64,000 nucleotides of DNA, from NCBI RefSeq assembly GCF_030012985.1, contig NZ_CP120233.1, forward strand, positions 1,116,001-1,180,000, written 5' to 3'. Position 1 is the first letter of the stretch. Each line of letters opens with the position of its first letter. The DNA is from Microbulbifer sp. VAAF005. GTDB lineage: Bacteria; Pseudomonadota; Gammaproteobacteria; Pseudomonadales; Cellvibrionaceae. A model generated the notes under the pieces. That model did no database searches, was not told the DNA's origin, and worked only from the letters and a program-made list of their open reading frames with translations. The position numbers were made by a program, and so were the translations under genes. Below, one piece after another: positions 33,730 to 43,244 of the stretch.

Positions 33730-34346
33730 TGGATTTACTCAGTTGGTTATCTCTCGCAGGGATCTGTGCCCTCGGTGCCATGTCACCGGGACCAAGTCTT
33801 CTTATCGTCTTACGCAGCGCCTCCTCAGGCCTACAACAAGGCCTGGCCAGTGCTATTGCTCACGGAGCCGGGGTCGCTATATACGCAATTCTTACCGCAT
33901 TTGGCCTGGCGGTGCTGATTACTAGCTCTCCTCTTCTATTTAACATTCTGCAGTGGGCCGGTGCAGCAATGCTGGTCTACCTGGGCTGGAAAGCCCTCAG
34001 TGCCCCCGCACCGGGTACCAGTACTGCAACCGTACAACCTCCACACCAGAGCCTGAAGCGCTCTATCGCTCAAGGTTTTGGTGTTGCCTTCTTCAACCCC
34101 AAGATCGCCGTATTTTTCACCGCCCTATTCAGCCAGTTTGTGTCAGAACAGCAAGCCCTGAGCACCAAGCTGGGCATGGCAGCGCTGGTTTCAGGAGTGG
34201 ATGCAATTTGGTACTGCATCGTTGCCCTGGCGGTTCACGCCAGCCGTAAACGCCAGCTGGTCAGCAAGCATATTGGCCATCGCATCCAACAGGTTTTCGG
34301 GATCTTACTGATAGGACTGGCTGCCCGGCTGATCCTTAGCATCTAA
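33729..34346 (+). CDS. LysE/RhtB-family amino-acid exporter
   Basis: 205 residues, six predicted transmembrane helices. The family signature is GAMSPGPSLLIVLRSASSGL at the N-terminus, with AIAHGAGVAIYAILTAFGLA and QGFGVAFFNPKIAVFFTALF in the middle. This is an inner-membrane exporter of amino acids or homoserine lactone-like compounds; the substrate is not evident. It is coupled to the preceding DUF924 gene. Confidence 0.9.
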   Translation: MDLLSWLSLAGICALGAMSPGPSLLIVLRSASSGLQQGLASAIAHGAGVAIYAILTAFGLAVLITSSPLLFNILQWAGAAMLVYLGWKALSAPAPGTSTATVQPPHQSLKRSIAQGFGVAFFNPKIAVFFTALFSQFVSEQQALSTKLGMAALVSGVDAIWYCIVALAVHASRKRQLVSKHIGHRIQQVFGILLIGLAARLILSI

Positions 34347-34389
34347 AGCCACAGGCCTGCAGAAAGCTTCACTACCTCAGTTCACCACA

Positions 34390-34571
34390 CCCAAATAAAA
34401 AACAGGCCCGCAAGCGGGCCTGTTAAATGATGTGAAGACAGCCAGTCGCCCCGGGGGGAATGCGTCTGGCTGTATGCACATTATGACAGTGTTCACGCTT
34501 AATGGCGGACCAATCATCGCACCTGCTGGTCTTTTGACCGCATAGGGCCCTTTCTTCACCGCATCGTTGAC
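34390..34571 (-). ncRNA. Possible minus-strand small RNA ending at a strong terminator
   Basis: Reading the minus strand from the LexA site at 34572-34589, there is a hairpin with perfect arms CAGCCAG / CTGGCTG. Next comes a terminator with arms AACAGGCCCGC / GCGGGCCTGTT (34401-34424) followed by TTTTTTATTTG. No minus-strand gene precedes this terminator. The hairpin also closes the lysE transcript on the plus strand, but the T tract favours the minus strand. An expressed RNA is inference. Confidence 0.3.
34401..34424. terminator. Strong GC-rich hairpin downstream of the LysE-type gene
   Basis: An 11-bp perfect inverted repeat (AACAGGCCCGC / GCGGGCCTGTT). A run of A on the left gives a T tract on the minus strand; on the plus strand the tail is only AAATG. 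Confidence 0.75.
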
Positions 34572-34589
34572 ACTGAATATTTATACAGT
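34572..34589 (+). promoter_or_regulatory. LexA (SOS) box upstream of the yebG homologue
   Basis: ACTGAATATTTATACAGT contains the CTG-N10-CAG core with an AT-rich middle, matching the gammaproteobacterial LexA operator (TACTGTATATATATACAGTA). It lies 57 nt upstream of the start codon of a YebG-family gene, itself an SOS gene in E. coli. Confidence 0.85.
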
Positions 34590-34646
34590 TAGGGTAGCGG
34601 CATACAAACTAAGTGGACAGTCTAATAGACGATTGGGAGGCACACG

Positions 34647-34946
34647 ATGGCCGTAGTAGCTGTTTGGAAATGCGATAGAGACGGAGCAATGTTCGACAAC
34701 AAAAAAGACGCTGAAGAACACGATAAGATGCTGGAGCTCGCAGCTAATATCACGTCGCTGATTGAGCGCCACATCGACAGCATTGATGAGCAAGTGGGCG
34801 AAGAGATCGGCCTGCTGTTGGCCAAACGCCGCGATGCCCTGGCTAAAGCCTGTAAAGGGAAGCCTGAAGTACTACTCGAAGAAGACGAAAACATGGTGCA
34901 GGAGAGCGAAGATGATCGCGTAACCCCGCTCGCCGCCAATCAGTAA
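34647..34946 (+). CDS. yebG: YebG-family SOS protein
   Basis: 99 residues. AVVAVWKCDRDGAMFDNKKD at the N-terminus and the acidic helical middle (HDKMLELAANITSLIERHID) match YebG, a LexA-regulated protein of E. coli whose molecular role is unclear. GGGAGG sits well before the ATG. A LexA box lies upstream and an intrinsic terminator directly follows, so it is a monocistronic SOS gene. Confidence 0.9.
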   Translation: MAVVAVWKCDRDGAMFDNKKDAEEHDKMLELAANITSLIERHIDSIDEQVGEEIGLLLAKRRDALAKACKGKPEVLLEEDENMVQESEDDRVTPLAANQ

Positions 34947-34973
34947 ACGCTTATAGATTCATCCCTGTACTCT

Positions 34974-34996
34974 GCCCGGTTCTACCGGGCTTTTTT
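34974..34996 (+). terminator. Rho-independent terminator of yebG
   Basis: GCCCGG / CCGGGC with a 5-nt loop and a TTTTTT tail, 28 nt after the stop. Confidence 0.88.
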
Positions 34997-35030
34997 GCGT
35001 GGGGCTCATACTGAGCCTCACCAATAAACT

Positions 35031-35426
35031 TCAAAGATTAATTACGGCATTAACAATGTTAATGACCGCCAACACAACGATAACGACCCAGCTGATTAAA
35101 GTTCCCCAGAAGCGTCCAAAGTGCAGCCCGCCTTTGCCCTTGGTCAGTCCATAGGCATGAAATACCCGTGAGATAAAAAAGAGCGCCCCAAAGAGGTGTA
35201 ACCACAGTGCAGGCAAACCACCCAATTCTGCAGCCAGCAACAGAAGCAGCGCTATCGGAGTGTACTCAATCGCATTAGCGTGAACTCGCACCCTAATCTC
35301 ATTGAAACGATCATCTCCGGTTCCAATTCCCACTTTCTTTGTGCGACGAAACTCGACTACCCTGAATGCCAAGTAAATAATCAGAAGCGCACAAAGGCCG
35401 GTGTAGAGTGCTGTGATATTCGCCAT
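35031..35426 (-). CDS. MAPEG-family membrane protein
   Basis: 131 residues with four predicted helices. GIGTGDDRFNEIRVRVHANA (loop and second helix) and EYTPIALLLLLAAELGG carry the family pattern with charged residues that contact glutathione. GALFFISRVFHAYGLTKGKG follows. Bacterial members are microsomal-GST-like inner-membrane proteins; the substrate is unknown. It converges with yebG and reads towards it. Confidence 0.88.
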   Translation of the reverse strand: MANITALYTGLCALLIIYLAFRVVEFRRTKKVGIGTGDDRFNEIRVRVHANAIEYTPIALLLLLAAELGGLPALWLHLFGALFFISRVFHAYGLTKGKGGLHFGRFWGTLISWVVIVVLAVINIVNAVINL

Positions 35427-35540
35427 GTTTTTTCCTTGTTCTTATCAATCAGGCCAGGGAATATATCCCCGAAAGCGAGTATTCCGCCACACAAATCCTG
35501 CACAATCCAATGGACCATTCAGACCAATAGGTAGACGGGA

Positions 35541-35566
35541 AAAGAAAAGCGGGCTAGAAGCCCGCT
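35541..35566 (-). terminator. Terminator of the amidohydrolase pair
   Basis: On the minus strand, AGCGGGC / GCCCGCT with a 5-nt loop is followed by TTTTCTTTTCC. It lies just past the stop of the 433-residue amidohydrolase-like gene. Confidence 0.75.
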
Positions 35567-35575
35567 CTTTGCATC

Positions 35576-36877
35576 TTAGTGCTTGTAACCAAATTCATGG
35601 CCCTTTGCGGGCTTGAGGTGTCGATCTCTGAGGCGCGTTGAGCGATTCACCAGAGATTGATTCTCACCCTCAATCAGGACCTGCTCAGCGTAGCTGGTAA
35701 CTTCCAGGGGATCACCGCTCCAGATCACAATATCCGCAACCGCGCCCTGCTCCAACGTACCGCCCTCAAGATTAAAAATCTCAGCAACATTACTACTGAT
35801 CGCTTTTAGGGCCTCCTCGTAGGGCAAGCCATTGGCTACAGCATTTCCGGCGGACTGACGGGAAAGGTAGACATTGTGAGTCGCCACATAATCGGGCCCA
35901 CTGATTGCTACCTTTACCCCAGCTTTGGTCAGAATCGCAGCATTGTCCAGCCGCGCTCCCAAACTGGAAAATGAAGCCGGAATATTGTTGATCGCATCTA
36001 TGACTACAGGCACCTGGGCCTGTGCCAGTTTGTCTGCAACCATCCAACCTTCTGCTGCACCGACAATGATGAGCTTCACCTTGTAGGCTTTAGCCAGCTC
36101 CAGTACAGCAAGAATATCGCTGGCACGGTTGGCAGTTACCATTAAAGGCTCCTTACCATCGATCACCGGCTGCAGAGCTTGCAGATCTGCCAGATCGTAA
36201 TCCAGCTCTCGCCACTCTCCACGGTGAATTGCTGCACGATTATCACGATACTCCTGAGCTTCACGCAGAGCGTTCTCCACCTTGGCATAAGCATTGGCAC
36301 GGCTGCCGCCGGCCAATTCACCACCGGACTCTCCCAGATAAGCTTTTTGCGCAACATTCTTTACTTTGACGCTATCAAATTCACCATTCAACTTGATAGC
36401 AAAACTGCGCCCTGCAAATATCTGCTGAGCATCGATAGCACCGCTGTCCCAAGTGCTGATTCCCGGTGAAACAACGGCACTGGTGACTCCACCCGCCCGG
36501 TTGAATGGGATCAGGGTGGACTTAGGGTTGTAAGCAGGTACCGGATTGAAGGCGCTACCGATACTGTCACCGGTCACTTGGTGATCGTTGGTGGCACTGG
36601 CCGCACTAATCTCGACCAACCCCAGTTCAGAAATAGGCGCTATCACACCCGGCGTCACCACCTTGTTGCGCGCATCAATTACCTGATCTGCAGTCACCTC
36701 CAGAGAGGGGGCCACCCGTTGGACCTTGCCATCCACAACCAGAATATCTGCGGACTCCAGGCTGCCCTGCCCCGCCAGGGTGTGTACCTTGCCACCCTTG
36801 ATCAGGATGGTCTCTGCCTGGCCAGTGGCTGACATCAACCCAAGGGCCAGCGCACAATAAACAGCTACTTTTCTCAC
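35576..36877 (-). CDS. Exported amidohydrolase-like protein lacking the HxH metal motif
   Basis: 433 residues with a signal peptide (about 1-21, ending GQAET). It has the amidohydrolase start (ILIKGGKVHTLAG, then ADILVVDGKVQRV) and end (GTLEQGAVADIVIWSGDPLE) that form the composite beta-sandwich. The barrel's first strand reads VVTPGVIAPISELGLVEIS where active enzymes have D-x-H-x-H. The N-terminal metal ligands are therefore absent, and catalysis as a hydrolase is doubtful. It starts at GTG overlapping the upstream amidohydrolase stop by four bases. It may be a partner subunit of that enzyme. Confidence 0.82.
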   Translation of the reverse strand: MRKVAVYCALALGLMSATGQAETILIKGGKVHTLAGQGSLESADILVVDGKVQRVAPSLEVTADQVIDARNKVVTPGVIAPISELGLVEISAASATNDHQVTGDSIGSAFNPVPAYNPKSTLIPFNRAGGVTSAVVSPGISTWDSGAIDAQQIFAGRSFAIKLNGEFDSVKVKNVAQKAYLGESGGELAGGSRANAYAKVENALREAQEYRDNRAAIHRGEWRELDYDLADLQALQPVIDGKEPLMVTANRASDILAVLELAKAYKVKLIIVGAAEGWMVADKLAQAQVPVVIDAINNIPASFSSLGARLDNAAILTKAGVKVAISGPDYVATHNVYLSRQSAGNAVANGLPYEEALKAISSNVAEIFNLEGGTLEQGAVADIVIWSGDPLEVTSYAEQVLIEGENQSLVNRSTRLRDRHLKPAKGHEFGYKH

Positions 36878-38292
36878 AGTCGCTCTCCCTCTGCATCGAG
36901 AATACCCAGCTCGAAATCGGTGCGTGGCTGACGTTTCTTGTCCGCGCGATCGAACATCAATTCCCCATCGATGAAAACTTGATCTACATGGGTGTAAACA
37001 CTAAAGGGGCTGTCGGACCAAACAACGATATCCGCCATCTTGCCGCTCTCAAGACTGCCAGTTTGATCGGCAATACCCAGAGCCTTGGCGGGGTTCAAGG
37101 TCATCCAAACCACCGCATCCTTGGGCTGAATATCGAAGCCCGCACGCTGACCTGCAGTCATTGCCTTCGCGGTCTCCTCGTGCAAATGCTGTACGCCAAC
37201 ACCGGAGTCCGAGTGAATCATTGCGCAGGCTTTGGCTTGATCCACAATGGCGATATTGGCCTCGGTCATATCGTAGGCCTCATGCTTAAAGCCCCACCAA
37301 TCAGCCCACATTGCCGCACAAACATTGTTTTCAGCCAACAGGTCAGCCACCTTGTAAGCTTCCACTGCGTGGTGGAAAGTGGAAATTTTGAAATCAAATT
37401 CCTTGGCAACGTCCATCATCACCGCCATTTCCTCACCGCGGTAGCAATGGTTGTGGACGAGAATATCGCCATTGAGTACGCCCGCCAGAGTTTCCATCTG
37501 CAGGTCGCGCTTGGGCTCATCCCCTCCGTTCTCAACGTAATCCTCCCACTCTTGCTTGTAGGCACTCGCTTTAATCCAGGCATCGCGATAGCCGGCTACG
37601 TTACCCATTCGAGTTGAGGGGGAGCTACCTTTGCCACCGTAAACCCGCTTGGGGTTTTCACCACAGGCCATTTTCAACCCGTAGGGAGCGCCGGGGAATT
37701 TCATATCCTGAACACTGCGGCCGGGTACATTTTTCAGGGTGACACTGCGGCCACCAAACAAGTTGGCCGAGCCCGGCAAGATTTGCAGGGTTGTTACACC
37801 TCCGGCAAGAGCCAAGGGAAACTGGGGGTCTTGGGTCCAGACAGAGTGCTCCGACCAAACCTGGGCAGTGTTTGGCGAGGTCATCTCATTGCCATCCTGG
37901 GCAGATTCGATCCCTGGAGCTGGATAATCACCCAGGTGAGAATGCACATCGATAATGCCGGGAGTGACCCACTTACCGTTGCCATCGACAATCAAGGCGC
38001 CTTCGGGGGCCTGCAACCCCTTACCGATCTCCTTGATCTTGCCATTTTCAAACAACAGGTCCGCATTTTCTTGCTGCTCCCCAGTGCCGGTAAGCAGGGT
38101 AGCTCCCTGAATCAACACAGGGCGGGACTGAGTTACAGAATAAGTGGAGGGGAAGGCGTCCACACGAGCGAAATCGAGGGATCTCGGTTCGCTGTCAACA
38201 CGCTTCTCTCCGCATGCGGACAGCAGTAGCGAGGCACCTAATAGAGCCGCGATACTGCGCCCGAGAATTCGGGATTGCAGCTGCATAGTCAT
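36874..38292 (-). CDS. Amidohydrolase lipoprotein (imidazolonepropionase-like)
   Basis: 472 residues. The lipobox LLLSACGEK puts Cys27 as the probable lipidated residue. Typical elements are LIQGATLLTGTG, the metal-binding HxH in WVTPGIIDVHSHLGDYP, a carboxylated-Lys or His region around ILVHNHCYRGEEM, KISTFHHAVEAYKVADLL, and MIHSDSGVGVQHLHEE with the late active-site Asp. The C-terminal SLESGKMADIVVWSDSPF completes the fold. It is a periplasmic metal-dependent hydrolase of unknown substrate; peptidase-like or amide substrates are common in this group. The next gene encodes a metal-less homologue, forming a pair. Confidence 0.87.
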   Translation of the reverse strand: MTMQLQSRILGRSIAALLGASLLLSACGEKRVDSEPRSLDFARVDAFPSTYSVTQSRPVLIQGATLLTGTGEQQENADLLFENGKIKEIGKGLQAPEGALIVDGNGKWVTPGIIDVHSHLGDYPAPGIESAQDGNEMTSPNTAQVWSEHSVWTQDPQFPLALAGGVTTLQILPGSANLFGGRSVTLKNVPGRSVQDMKFPGAPYGLKMACGENPKRVYGGKGSSPSTRMGNVAGYRDAWIKASAYKQEWEDYVENGGDEPKRDLQMETLAGVLNGDILVHNHCYRGEEMAVMMDVAKEFDFKISTFHHAVEAYKVADLLAENNVCAAMWADWWGFKHEAYDMTEANIAIVDQAKACAMIHSDSGVGVQHLHEETAKAMTAGQRAGFDIQPKDAVVWMTLNPAKALGIADQTGSLESGKMADIVVWSDSPFSVYTHVDQVFIDGELMFDRADKKRQPRTDFELGILDAEGERL

Positions 38293-38599
38293 TCATCCAA
38301 TTGTTTTGAATATTGGCGGTGAATGCTACCAGTTTGTACCGACAGAGCCACTACCCAATTTGTCACAAATGACCGGCAATAAACAAATACCCCCTCACAA
38401 AAGTATTCATAGCAGCCTGCAAGCATCGCTACTGCAACGCGAAAATACACGGGATGACATAACGAACTAAAAAGAACAGCCAGTCAACAAAGAATGTCTA
38501 TACGGTCAAAATACACCGCCCTGCCTATATACTTTTGAACATCTTCATGGTGGAATTTCTGGCGGGAAAACAGGCCGCCGCATTCAGGAGGAAAAATAG

Positions 38600-40231
38600 G
38601 TGATCAAGGAAAACAACATGCCCATTTTTCCGCTCTCCCCATCGATTGCTACCAATTCGGATAAAGACTCAACTCAAGTCTATGAAGCCTTGCGTAAAAG
38701 TGAGGAACGTTATCGGGAGCTGGTTGAACATGCCAATTCGATCATTATGCGCTGCGATCAACACGGTCGTATCACATCCTTTAACGAGTACGCTCAACAG
38801 TTATTTGGCTATACAGAAGCCGAGATAATTGGCAGACATTTAATTGGCACAATTGTCCCTGCTAGCGAGACAAGCGGCCGAGATCTACGACAATTGATAG
38901 AGCGTATTTGCCAATCCCCAGAGGAACACCGTTACAATATTAATGAAAACGTTACCAAAAGCGGTAAGCGTATATGGATCGCCTGGACCAATAAAATCAT
39001 TTCAGATGAAAAAGGCAATCCTGCGGGAATTCTCAGCATTGGCTCGGACATCACTAAACAACGATTACTGGAAGAAGAGCTTCGACAAGCTCAAAAAATG
39101 CAAGCCATCGGTGAGCTTGCTGGTGGAATTGCCCACGATTTCAATAATATGATTCATGGTATCAATGGTTATGCTGAAGTTATTCGACAAATATCCACTG
39201 ATGCCCGTATCAATGAGTATACCAATCATATATTAACGACAGCCCGGCATGCGGCAGAGCTTACCAAGCAGCTGCTTACCTTCGCTCGAAAAGGAAATTA
39301 CCAACTTAAGGACTGTAATACTCACGAAATTATTCGTGATGTTTGCGCCATGCTGACCCGCACAATTGATCGTAGAATCGAAATTGAGCAGCAGTTAAAT
39401 GCAAGTCGCCCACATATCGTAGGTGATCCCGCTCAACTTAAGAGCGCCCTACTGAATATTGGGATCAATGCCAAGGATGCCATGCCCTGCGGTGGTTCAC
39501 TGAGTTTTGTAACAAGTAATATCACCATTGAAAGATCAGCTTCTATCGCTGATTTTGAAGTTCAACCGGGTCAATATCTTTTAATAACAATTACCGATAG
39601 CGGCACTGGCATGTCTGACGAAGTGCGGCGTCGTATTTTTGAACCATTTTTCACCACCAAGGAAAGTGGACGTGGTGCTGGACTGGGCCTTGCCGCAGTG
39701 CACGGCACCATTCATTTACATAAGGGCGCTATACAGTGTCAGAGCCGTGAGGGAATTGGCAGCTGCTTTAAGCTATACCTGCCAATTTCCAAGCCCCCAG
39801 TCAAAAAGAGAACTTACCAGGCCAAGAAACTGGCTCGCGAGCGCAAGTTGCGCATTATGGTTGTCGACGATGAGGCAATTGTCCGCACCTACTCTAAAGC
39901 CCTGTTCGAAATGAACGGCCACAACGTCGTTACCTTTGCGACGGCGGAGCAGGCAATAACTTACTACCGAAAATATAGTGATGAAGTAGATTTGGTCCTA
40001 CTGGATATGATTATGCCAGGCATGGATGGGCAAGAATTGTTCGCTTTTTTAAAACGGATTAACCCCGAAGTGAAAGCTATTCTTTCCACCGGTTACAGCG
40101 TGGATAGTAAAGTTCAGGAAGTAATTTCTGACGGGGTTCTGGATTGCATTCAGAAACCATTTACGTTCGAGCGCCTCAGTAAAAAGATTGAAGAGATGAT
40201 TACCAGCGGAAAAATAACTTTACCCAGGTAA
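38600..40231 (+). CDS. PAS-domain hybrid histidine kinase with C-terminal receiver
   Basis: 543 residues without membrane segments, so probably cytosolic. A PAS domain (about 30-155, with ending [11 protein letters not shown]) is followed by the HisKA helix with [17 protein letters not shown], phospho-acceptor His179. The HATPase domain (about 265-400) shows the N box ([12 protein letters not shown]), G1 (DSGTGM), F (FEPFFTT) and G2 ([11 protein letters not shown]). The receiver (about 417-535) starts with [13 protein letters not shown] and has phospho-acceptor Asp469 in LLDMIMPG and Lys519 in IQKPF. The GTG start has AGGAGG 8 nt upstream. It has no adjacent response regulator, so its output is unknown. 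Confidence 0.92.
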   Translation: MIKENNMPIFPLSPSIATNSDKDSTQVYEALRKSEERYRELVEHANSIIMRCDQHGRITSFNEYAQQLFGYTEAEIIGRHLIGTIVPASETSGRDLRQLIERICQSPEEHRYNINENVTKSGKRIWIAWTNKIISDEKGNPAGILSIGSDITKQRLLEEELRQAQKMQAIGELAGGIAHDFNNMIHGINGYAEVIRQISTDARINEYTNHILTTARHAAELTKQLLTFARKGNYQLKDCNTHEIIRDVCAMLTRTIDRRIEIEQQLNASRPHIVGDPAQLKSALLNIGINAKDAMPCGGSLSFVTSNITIERSASIADFEVQPGQYLLITITDSGTGMSDEVRRRIFEPFFTTKESGRGAGLGLAAVHGTIHLHKGAIQCQSREGIGSCFKLYLPISKPPVKKRTYQAKKLARERKLRIMVVDDEAIVRTYSKALFEMNGHNVVTFATAEQAITYYRKYSDEVDLVLLDMIMPGMDGQELFAFLKRINPEVKAILSTGYSVDSKVQEVISDGVLDCIQKPFTFERLSKKIEEMITSGKITLPR

Positions 40232-40512
40232 CAAAAAAATTCTATCTGAATCGCCGCGACCAGCCTAGCTAACAACTACGCCACAGAGTTCAGATACCAG
40301 TTAGTTGGCTTATGGAATGACCTCTATGATAATTCGCTGTAAAAAGTGAAGTGATAAAGTAATCAGGATAAGGCTACCCAAAAGCAGCTCAAGCGGAACT
40401 TCCTATAACTTTAGCGCTTGCAGCCCCCCAACCAAAATCAATCGATATGTCATCATCTTCCCGCTCAGTACAATCTCGATAATTTTCAAGCCGATGCTTT
40501 CTTAGTGGTATG

Positions 40513-41091
40513 TCACAATTTTGCCGCTACGGTCCCCTTCCCTACCAATCTTGTCAGCTTGGTATGCTCGTCTCCTATTTCAGTGGACACAGCCTCCACG
40601 AAGCGTACCATGCCCGCTAAAATTGCTGCGTTATAGTGCTCTCCACTTGCCTCAAGCTCCTCAACGGCTGCGTTCATATCCTTGAGAGCCCTGGATGCTT
40701 CCAAATCCCACTCCTGCAGCTTGGCGAGACTCGCCTTCGCAGATGCTACTTGCTGCTCATCCACCCCGTCTTGAGTCGCCGCAAGACTCTCTGCTCGAAC
40801 GGCCTTTATCTCAGCATCGTACTTACGAATAGTAGCCAGGGAACGGCGAACAATACTGTTCAACTTGATAACTGTATCCCGCTCGAATGCAGCCTTAATG
40901 TCGTTGCTATCCAGTGCCACTGAAGCGGGTGTTTTTGCAGGGTGGACAACGCTTTCAACATCCGGTACCGACTCCTGTTTACCTACCCAGAACTTCTCGT
41001 TTTCGACTGGCTCTTTGAGTGTGTGCGTAGCTATAAACCCAAAAGAGATTATTCCGAACACTGCCACTGCAATATATCGTTTGCTATTCAT
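40513..41091 (-). CDS. Membrane-anchored coiled-coil hypothetical protein
   Basis: 192 residues. An N-terminal hydrophobic segment (about 6-24, YIAVAVFGIISFGFIATHT) acts as signal anchor. The rest is hydrophilic and strongly helical (about 60-180), with Lys/Glu-rich heptad-like stretches such as SLATIRKYDAEIKAVRAESL. No domain is recognised. It lies 86 nt downstream of the haloperoxidase gene on the same strand and could be co-transcribed. Confidence 0.6.
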   Translation of the reverse strand: MNSKRYIAVAVFGIISFGFIATHTLKEPVENEKFWVGKQESVPDVESVVHPAKTPASVALDSNDIKAAFERDTVIKLNSIVRRSLATIRKYDAEIKAVRAESLAATQDGVDEQQVASAKASLAKLQEWDLEASRALKDMNAAVEELEASGEHYNAAILAGMVRFVEAVSTEIGDEHTKLTRLVGKGTVAAKL

Positions 41092-41176
41092 ACGGTGAGT
41101 TACCTTTGGTGTGGCCGCCCCTTACGGAGCGGCACCTGATGGAGAGCGAGAATTTAGCTCATAGCGTAAAAATAGT

Positions 41177-42799
41177 TTACCTGCGAGCCCTTGATCTACT
41201 AATCAGGCTAAATGCTTCGACGTTGTTCATTAAATTCTGCGCGATTTGCTCGCCCATGACTTGGCCTGCAATATTGTCAAAGTCCCAGTGCACTCCGTTA
41301 TAAATGCGGCTGAGGCCATTTTCCTGTTGAGCGGCGGTATAGGATTCAAAACGGACAGGTACCAAAGGCCTCGGTGTATCCGGCGTGAAAGGGTCGAAGC
41401 CTTCCCCATTGTATTCTTCCGATACAAAAGTAAAGGGCTGGTCTCCAAACATACTGCGCATAATCTCGAAGGTGGAAGCACCGAAGGTAGCATGACCCGA
41501 TGGGTAGGAGGGGAACGGCGGTGTTGGCCTAATCGCAATGGTGGTATTGATGACTGACACCCCTACCGGCAACCATTGCTCATCCTGCAAGGTCGATGGG
41601 TTGTCGTCATCGATGCGAATACCGGTAACCGGTCTCCAGTAATTGTAATAGTATTTACTGTCCCACGCAGCGATACCAGAATCCGCCAGCCCCACATTGA
41701 TCAAAGCAAAATACCGGGCCAGATCCAGCTCATTCTCGACTTTGTTATCCAGTGCTGCCTGCAGGGCGATAAGGTTATACAGTCTCGGGGGAATGCCCAA
41801 TAACGGTACACCGTCATATCCCCAGTAATTCCCGATAAATCGTGTCTCTGCTGTGGATGTCGATGGGGTAATAGTATTGGCTGGGGACCCGCCGAGGGCC
41901 GCCACTTCCTCATAGGCTTCGGCATATTCCTCTGACGTAATTGTAGGCGGAATTGGACTGCGGAATTGGTCACCTGAACTCAGTGAAAAAGGTGTCACAC
42001 TGCCCCAATAGGCTCCGAGGGCCACGGAGTCGTGCCCAACTGGGTCCACAGGATCTGGCTGCCATTCTCCCGGTACCGTAGCACCCGTGTTGACCGAAGT
42101 AGAGTGATAGGTGTCATCCCCATCCGCGACAGCACCGCCCTCACCATAAGCGGGCTCCAAGTGGTCGGCCTTATCGTTGCTTCGCACCGCGAGCATGGCC
42201 GCAGCGGCGGCTTCGCCAATCACCTGGCCCTTGGCAATCCTTTCGGCACTATCTCTTGACTGGTCGAGGTCGGATTGCAGTAATTCCTGCAATCGCTCTG
42301 CCTGATCGGGGTAGAGTGCGCGCAAGGTTTCGTATGCGGCGTAAGCGATAGCTGCATCTTTGGATGCATCTCTGGTATCGAGCACACCGAGATCATTGTA
42401 GGGTTGGTATTTACCGTCGAAGGCGTTCAGAGCGTCAAACACAGCAGTTTGAACGATGGCGAATGCGCGACTGGAGCGGGTAGGCCCTCCCTGGTAGAAA
42501 TCCACCTCACCAGTATCAGGGTCAGGGGTATGATCTATAGCCGATGAGTCGAGCATTGTGTTAAACCAAAATACAACACGATCTCTAGGTCTATTAAGCT
42601 CGCCAGACTTCCCCGATGTCCGCTCAAGCCGATCAAGTACACCTTTGGAAAGAGTTGATCGGCTGGTTTCTCCTAGATAAGCACTGGTTTGTCCCTTGGG
42701 CTGCTTACCCTTCGTCTTCTGAGCCTGTACAACATCCGTTGCCAGTAATAAGCCGGCTGCTAAAAAGCAGGCTGATGTTTTTAAAAAGATATGGTTCAT
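41177..42799 (-). CDS. Vanadium-dependent haloperoxidase family protein
   Basis: 540 residues with a signal peptide (about 1-26, ending VVQAQ). The PAP2-like active site is complete: KYYYNYWRPVTGIR gives the Lys and first Arg, PFPSYPSGHATFGASTFEIM gives Ser-Gly-His, and LSRIYNGVHWDFDNIAG gives the second Arg and the His that binds vanadate. These enzymes oxidise halides with hydrogen peroxide, though some members are phosphatases. Export suggests a role at the cell surface, for instance in halogenated defence compounds or signal quenching. There is no obvious biosynthetic partner. Confidence 0.88.
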   Translation of the reverse strand: MNHIFLKTSACFLAAGLLLATDVVQAQKTKGKQPKGQTSAYLGETSRSTLSKGVLDRLERTSGKSGELNRPRDRVVFWFNTMLDSSAIDHTPDPDTGEVDFYQGGPTRSSRAFAIVQTAVFDALNAFDGKYQPYNDLGVLDTRDASKDAAIAYAAYETLRALYPDQAERLQELLQSDLDQSRDSAERIAKGQVIGEAAAAAMLAVRSNDKADHLEPAYGEGGAVADGDDTYHSTSVNTGATVPGEWQPDPVDPVGHDSVALGAYWGSVTPFSLSSGDQFRSPIPPTITSEEYAEAYEEVAALGGSPANTITPSTSTAETRFIGNYWGYDGVPLLGIPPRLYNLIALQAALDNKVENELDLARYFALINVGLADSGIAAWDSKYYYNYWRPVTGIRIDDDNPSTLQDEQWLPVGVSVINTTIAIRPTPPFPSYPSGHATFGASTFEIMRSMFGDQPFTFVSEEYNGEGFDPFTPDTPRPLVPVRFESYTAAQQENGLSRIYNGVHWDFDNIAGQVMGEQIAQNLMNNVEAFSLISRSRARR

Positions 42800-43244
42800 T
42801 GTATTACGTCCTTAGATATTAAAGGGCGCGCTGAATCAGTACATCTATCAGTGGCCGTAAGTATGCTTTCGTAAATCGCATCAGGCTGTAGAAATCATGC
42901 CGAGTAATATTTCTCGCAAGTCTCTGCTTTCAAACTACAAACCTGCCCCCTATGTTGATCCCTACCGCTTCATATCGATTAATTTCATACATCCCTATAG
43001 ACATGGCGCCGATAATGAAGAGAAGGCCAAACATCAAAATGGTTCTCTTATCAGGTAGTTATTTTTTAGATGCTGAGCCAAGCTGAATACGGCTCGCCCT
43101 CCCATTTCCTGCTACTAAGGGAGACCATTTTCTCAACAAATTGCGGACAATGGACCTGTATAAAAGTGCTAGATAAAGGTTTTTCAATCAGAGCGAATAT
43201 GATTTTAAAATTAGCGATCAGACGCTGTTTCCCGCACCGACAAT
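42800..43244. other. Gene-free stretch upstream of the haloperoxidase gene
   Basis: About 445 bp without a convincing gene on either strand. It presumably holds the haloperoxidase promoter near 42810-42900. An LPMO-derived remnant begins immediately to the right. Confidence 0.5.

Noticed and set aside
34377..34559. A 60-codon minus-strand frame near the LexA box
   Set aside because: It runs through the terminator hairpin at 34401-34424; an RNA is more plausible than a protein.
36979..37617. A 212-codon plus-strand frame opposite the first amidohydrolase
   Set aside because: It is the antisense shadow of a gene with clear catalytic motifs.
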